Assembly (NCBI GenBank): GCA_964016885.1 | Contig: OZ024743.1 | Coordinates: 191,935,155-191,999,154 of the forward strand | DNA: 64,000 nt | Reading direction: 5' to 3' | Source: Eledone cirrhosa | Taxonomy: Eukaryota; Mollusca; Cephalopoda; Octopoda; Eledonidae | In this document: positions 62,490 through 64,000 of the stretch, piece by piece | Position numbering within the stretch: position 1 is the first letter of the stretch | Layout of the letters: the number at the start of each line of letters is the position of its first letter | Notes under the pieces: model-generated | What the model was told of the DNA's origin: nothing | The model's input: only the letters and a program-made list of their open reading frames with translations | Databases searched by the model: none | Program-made: the position numbers and the translations under genes

Positions 62490-63387
62490 ATTTTAATTGA
62501 CATAGGAACCCTTTAAAATGAATGGTTTTATTTCATAGAATCAGAGCCAGATTTTGAGTGGGTTGATATGAAAAGTGTTAAAGATTATACTAAAAACAAG
62601 GTTATACAGACGATTGGACACTATCCCTTGAAATATAAACTCAGAGGCTGACTGAAATCTTATCCACTCAACCATTTCACATACCCATCCATGAAAACAA
62701 CATCCATGCATAATTCAACAAATGACTAGATGAAAGCTTCATATTTCAAATACAAGAAACATGTTTAAAACAAATCACGAAGCTTTTATGAGAAGATAAC
62801 TAGCTAATGTCTGCTTCCTTATTCAATATTCTAAATGTTGTAACACAAGCTTCTTTCTCATCAACTAAACTACTCATAGAAAATCTCAGGACAGTTTCTA
62901 TTCGAATTTGAATTAATCATACATTTGTCTTTATTGCCAGTTGATTGTCTTTCATCAAAGAATATGATTTCTTATTTTATTTTATTTTTGCAATGAATGT
63001 GCTACCATCGCTTCTAAGCTGATTTATAATACATCTCATACATCTCTTTCAGATAAAGTTTAAAAAAAAAAACAAGACTTCATGATTCTAAACATCCAGT
63101 TACACTGAAAGCTATAGAATTAAAAAGTACTAAAATAAACATGATAGAAATATTAAAATAAACATGATAGAAATATTGAGGCAAACATGATAAAAGAATT
63201 AAACTTCTGTTTTCAAAAAGAAAAACTAATATGTGAATTTACAAGCCATTAATCCAACAACATCAAGAAAGAACTTAGGATGGTAATATTATAACAATAG
63301 CGACATCATAACAATCACTCATAAAGAATAAGCTTCAAAGGATTATATCCTTATCCAAAGAAATTAAATCTAGTTTTCTTGTCAGCT
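62490..63387. other. Intron sequence, unassigned
   Basis: AT-rich, with a small tandem repeat at 63135-63190 (TAAAATAAACATGATAGAAA twice). No other feature. Confidence 0.4.
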
Positions 63388-63391
63388 TTAA

Positions 63392-63787
63392 CCCTTTAGT
63401 TTCCACAATTCTAGTGAAAGATACAACCTCTGTGTAATGGAGAATTGCTATACTGTCAGTGACCTCCCTTGACATGATAGAGAGCATGCGCAATGTTAGT
63501 CATGATGTTTTTATCACTGATTTCAGACTTGTTTTAGACGAACATTGGAAAATAGTTTCTTAGAGCCAGGTAACTAGCTGGCAATTCATATCATTCTGTA
63601 TTTCAATTAATTTAAAATAACCAATATTTTCATTAGTAAGCTTATGTTTGGATCATTTCTTAACTAAAAACATCTTACATAAAATTCTCATGGAAAGTTT
63701 TAATATAAGTATCATACAAATATTTTAAAACGGTAGTTTTATATCATAAAACCAGGACAGTTTAAGTTGGATGGTATCAGAAGGGTT
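63392..63787. mobile_element. piggyBac-like MITE, TTAA-flanked (copy 2)
   Basis: TTAA at 63388-63391 and 63788-63791 encloses 396 bp that begins CCCTTTAG and ends AGAAGGG (reverse CCCTTCT). Same end type as the element at 900-1108. No ORF. Confidence 0.55.
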
Positions 63788-64000
63788 AAACTATTAAAAA
63801 TGTAGCTGGGAGGCTAAATTTCTAGTAATTCTTTTGTTTTTTCAATAGCCATATCAAAGGATGAATAGAAGCATTCATGAGCCATTTCAAGGCTTAGGTG
63901 ACTGGTGAGAAGAAGTTCTTTGATGATTGGTATGCTGGCTCAATTGCTTGTAATGGTACTTAACCACCAAGTCCAAATGGTTTTTGTTGACTAAATTTCA

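Overview
The window looks like cephalopod DNA, most likely Octopus. It is AT-rich with long introns, many (GAT)n, (ATT)n and (TA)n microsatellites, several tRNA-derived SINE families of the kind known from octopus and squid, and PHD-finger LINEs that I associate with molluscan genomes. The species assignment is inference.

Only one host gene is supported: IFT122, the WD40/TPR subunit of the ciliary IFT-A complex, on the minus strand. Four consecutive exons are visible, in transcript order 48697-48862, 27778-27889, 24415-24567 and 11307-11392. They encode the C-terminal third of the protein, including a CxxC-CxxC zinc ribbon, with compatible phases at every junction. Exons further 5' and 3' were not found and probably lie beyond the two ends. 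About 0.5 kb of 64 kb is therefore host coding sequence. The rest reads as introns of one gene, of at least 11.3 kb, then 13.0, 3.2 and 20.8 kb, and at least 15.1 kb.

The introns are built from mobile elements. (1) RTE-like LINEs with apurinic endonuclease, reverse transcriptase and a PHD-type zinc finger: family A (6535-9385, nearly open) and family C (42134 to about 46000, almost full length but frameshifted), plus truncated copies at 1-590, 12802-14303, 25617-26030, 31650-31925, 34130-34236 and 61905-62090. (2) A Tx1/L1-like LINE with a core deletion at 3684-5625, inserted into the terminal repeat of a MITE and flanked by a 17-bp target duplication. (3) Fragments of an R2-like LINE (50190-50655), a CR1/jockey-like LINE (62140-62480) and other RT C-termini (28427-28763, 58277-58800). 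(4) A non-autonomous LTR element of 2.2 kb (31947-34124). (5) DNA transposons: an internally deleted mariner (15144-16003), two dead mariner-superfamily transposases (20370-21330 and 49150-49400), and TA- or TTAA-flanked MITEs (900-1108, 36070-36391, 37858-38365, 63392-63787). (6) Three long foldback inverted repeats (14651-14988, 22151-22737, 26123-26646). (7) Five copies of a tRNA-headed SINE whose tail matches the last codons of LINE family A, and many copies of a second tRNA-like SINE ending in (ATT)n. (8) A 56-bp minisatellite of about 33 units (28769-30620).

The observations most worth following are these: the SINE/LINE partnership in which the shared 3' tail is coding sequence in the LINE; two hammerhead-ribozyme-like cores next to an unclassified (TA)n-bounded repeat that carries a possible Penelope-like protein fragment; the nested Tx1-in-MITE insertion; and the extreme TE load of a single ciliary gene, whose larger LINE copies lie mostly in sense orientation.
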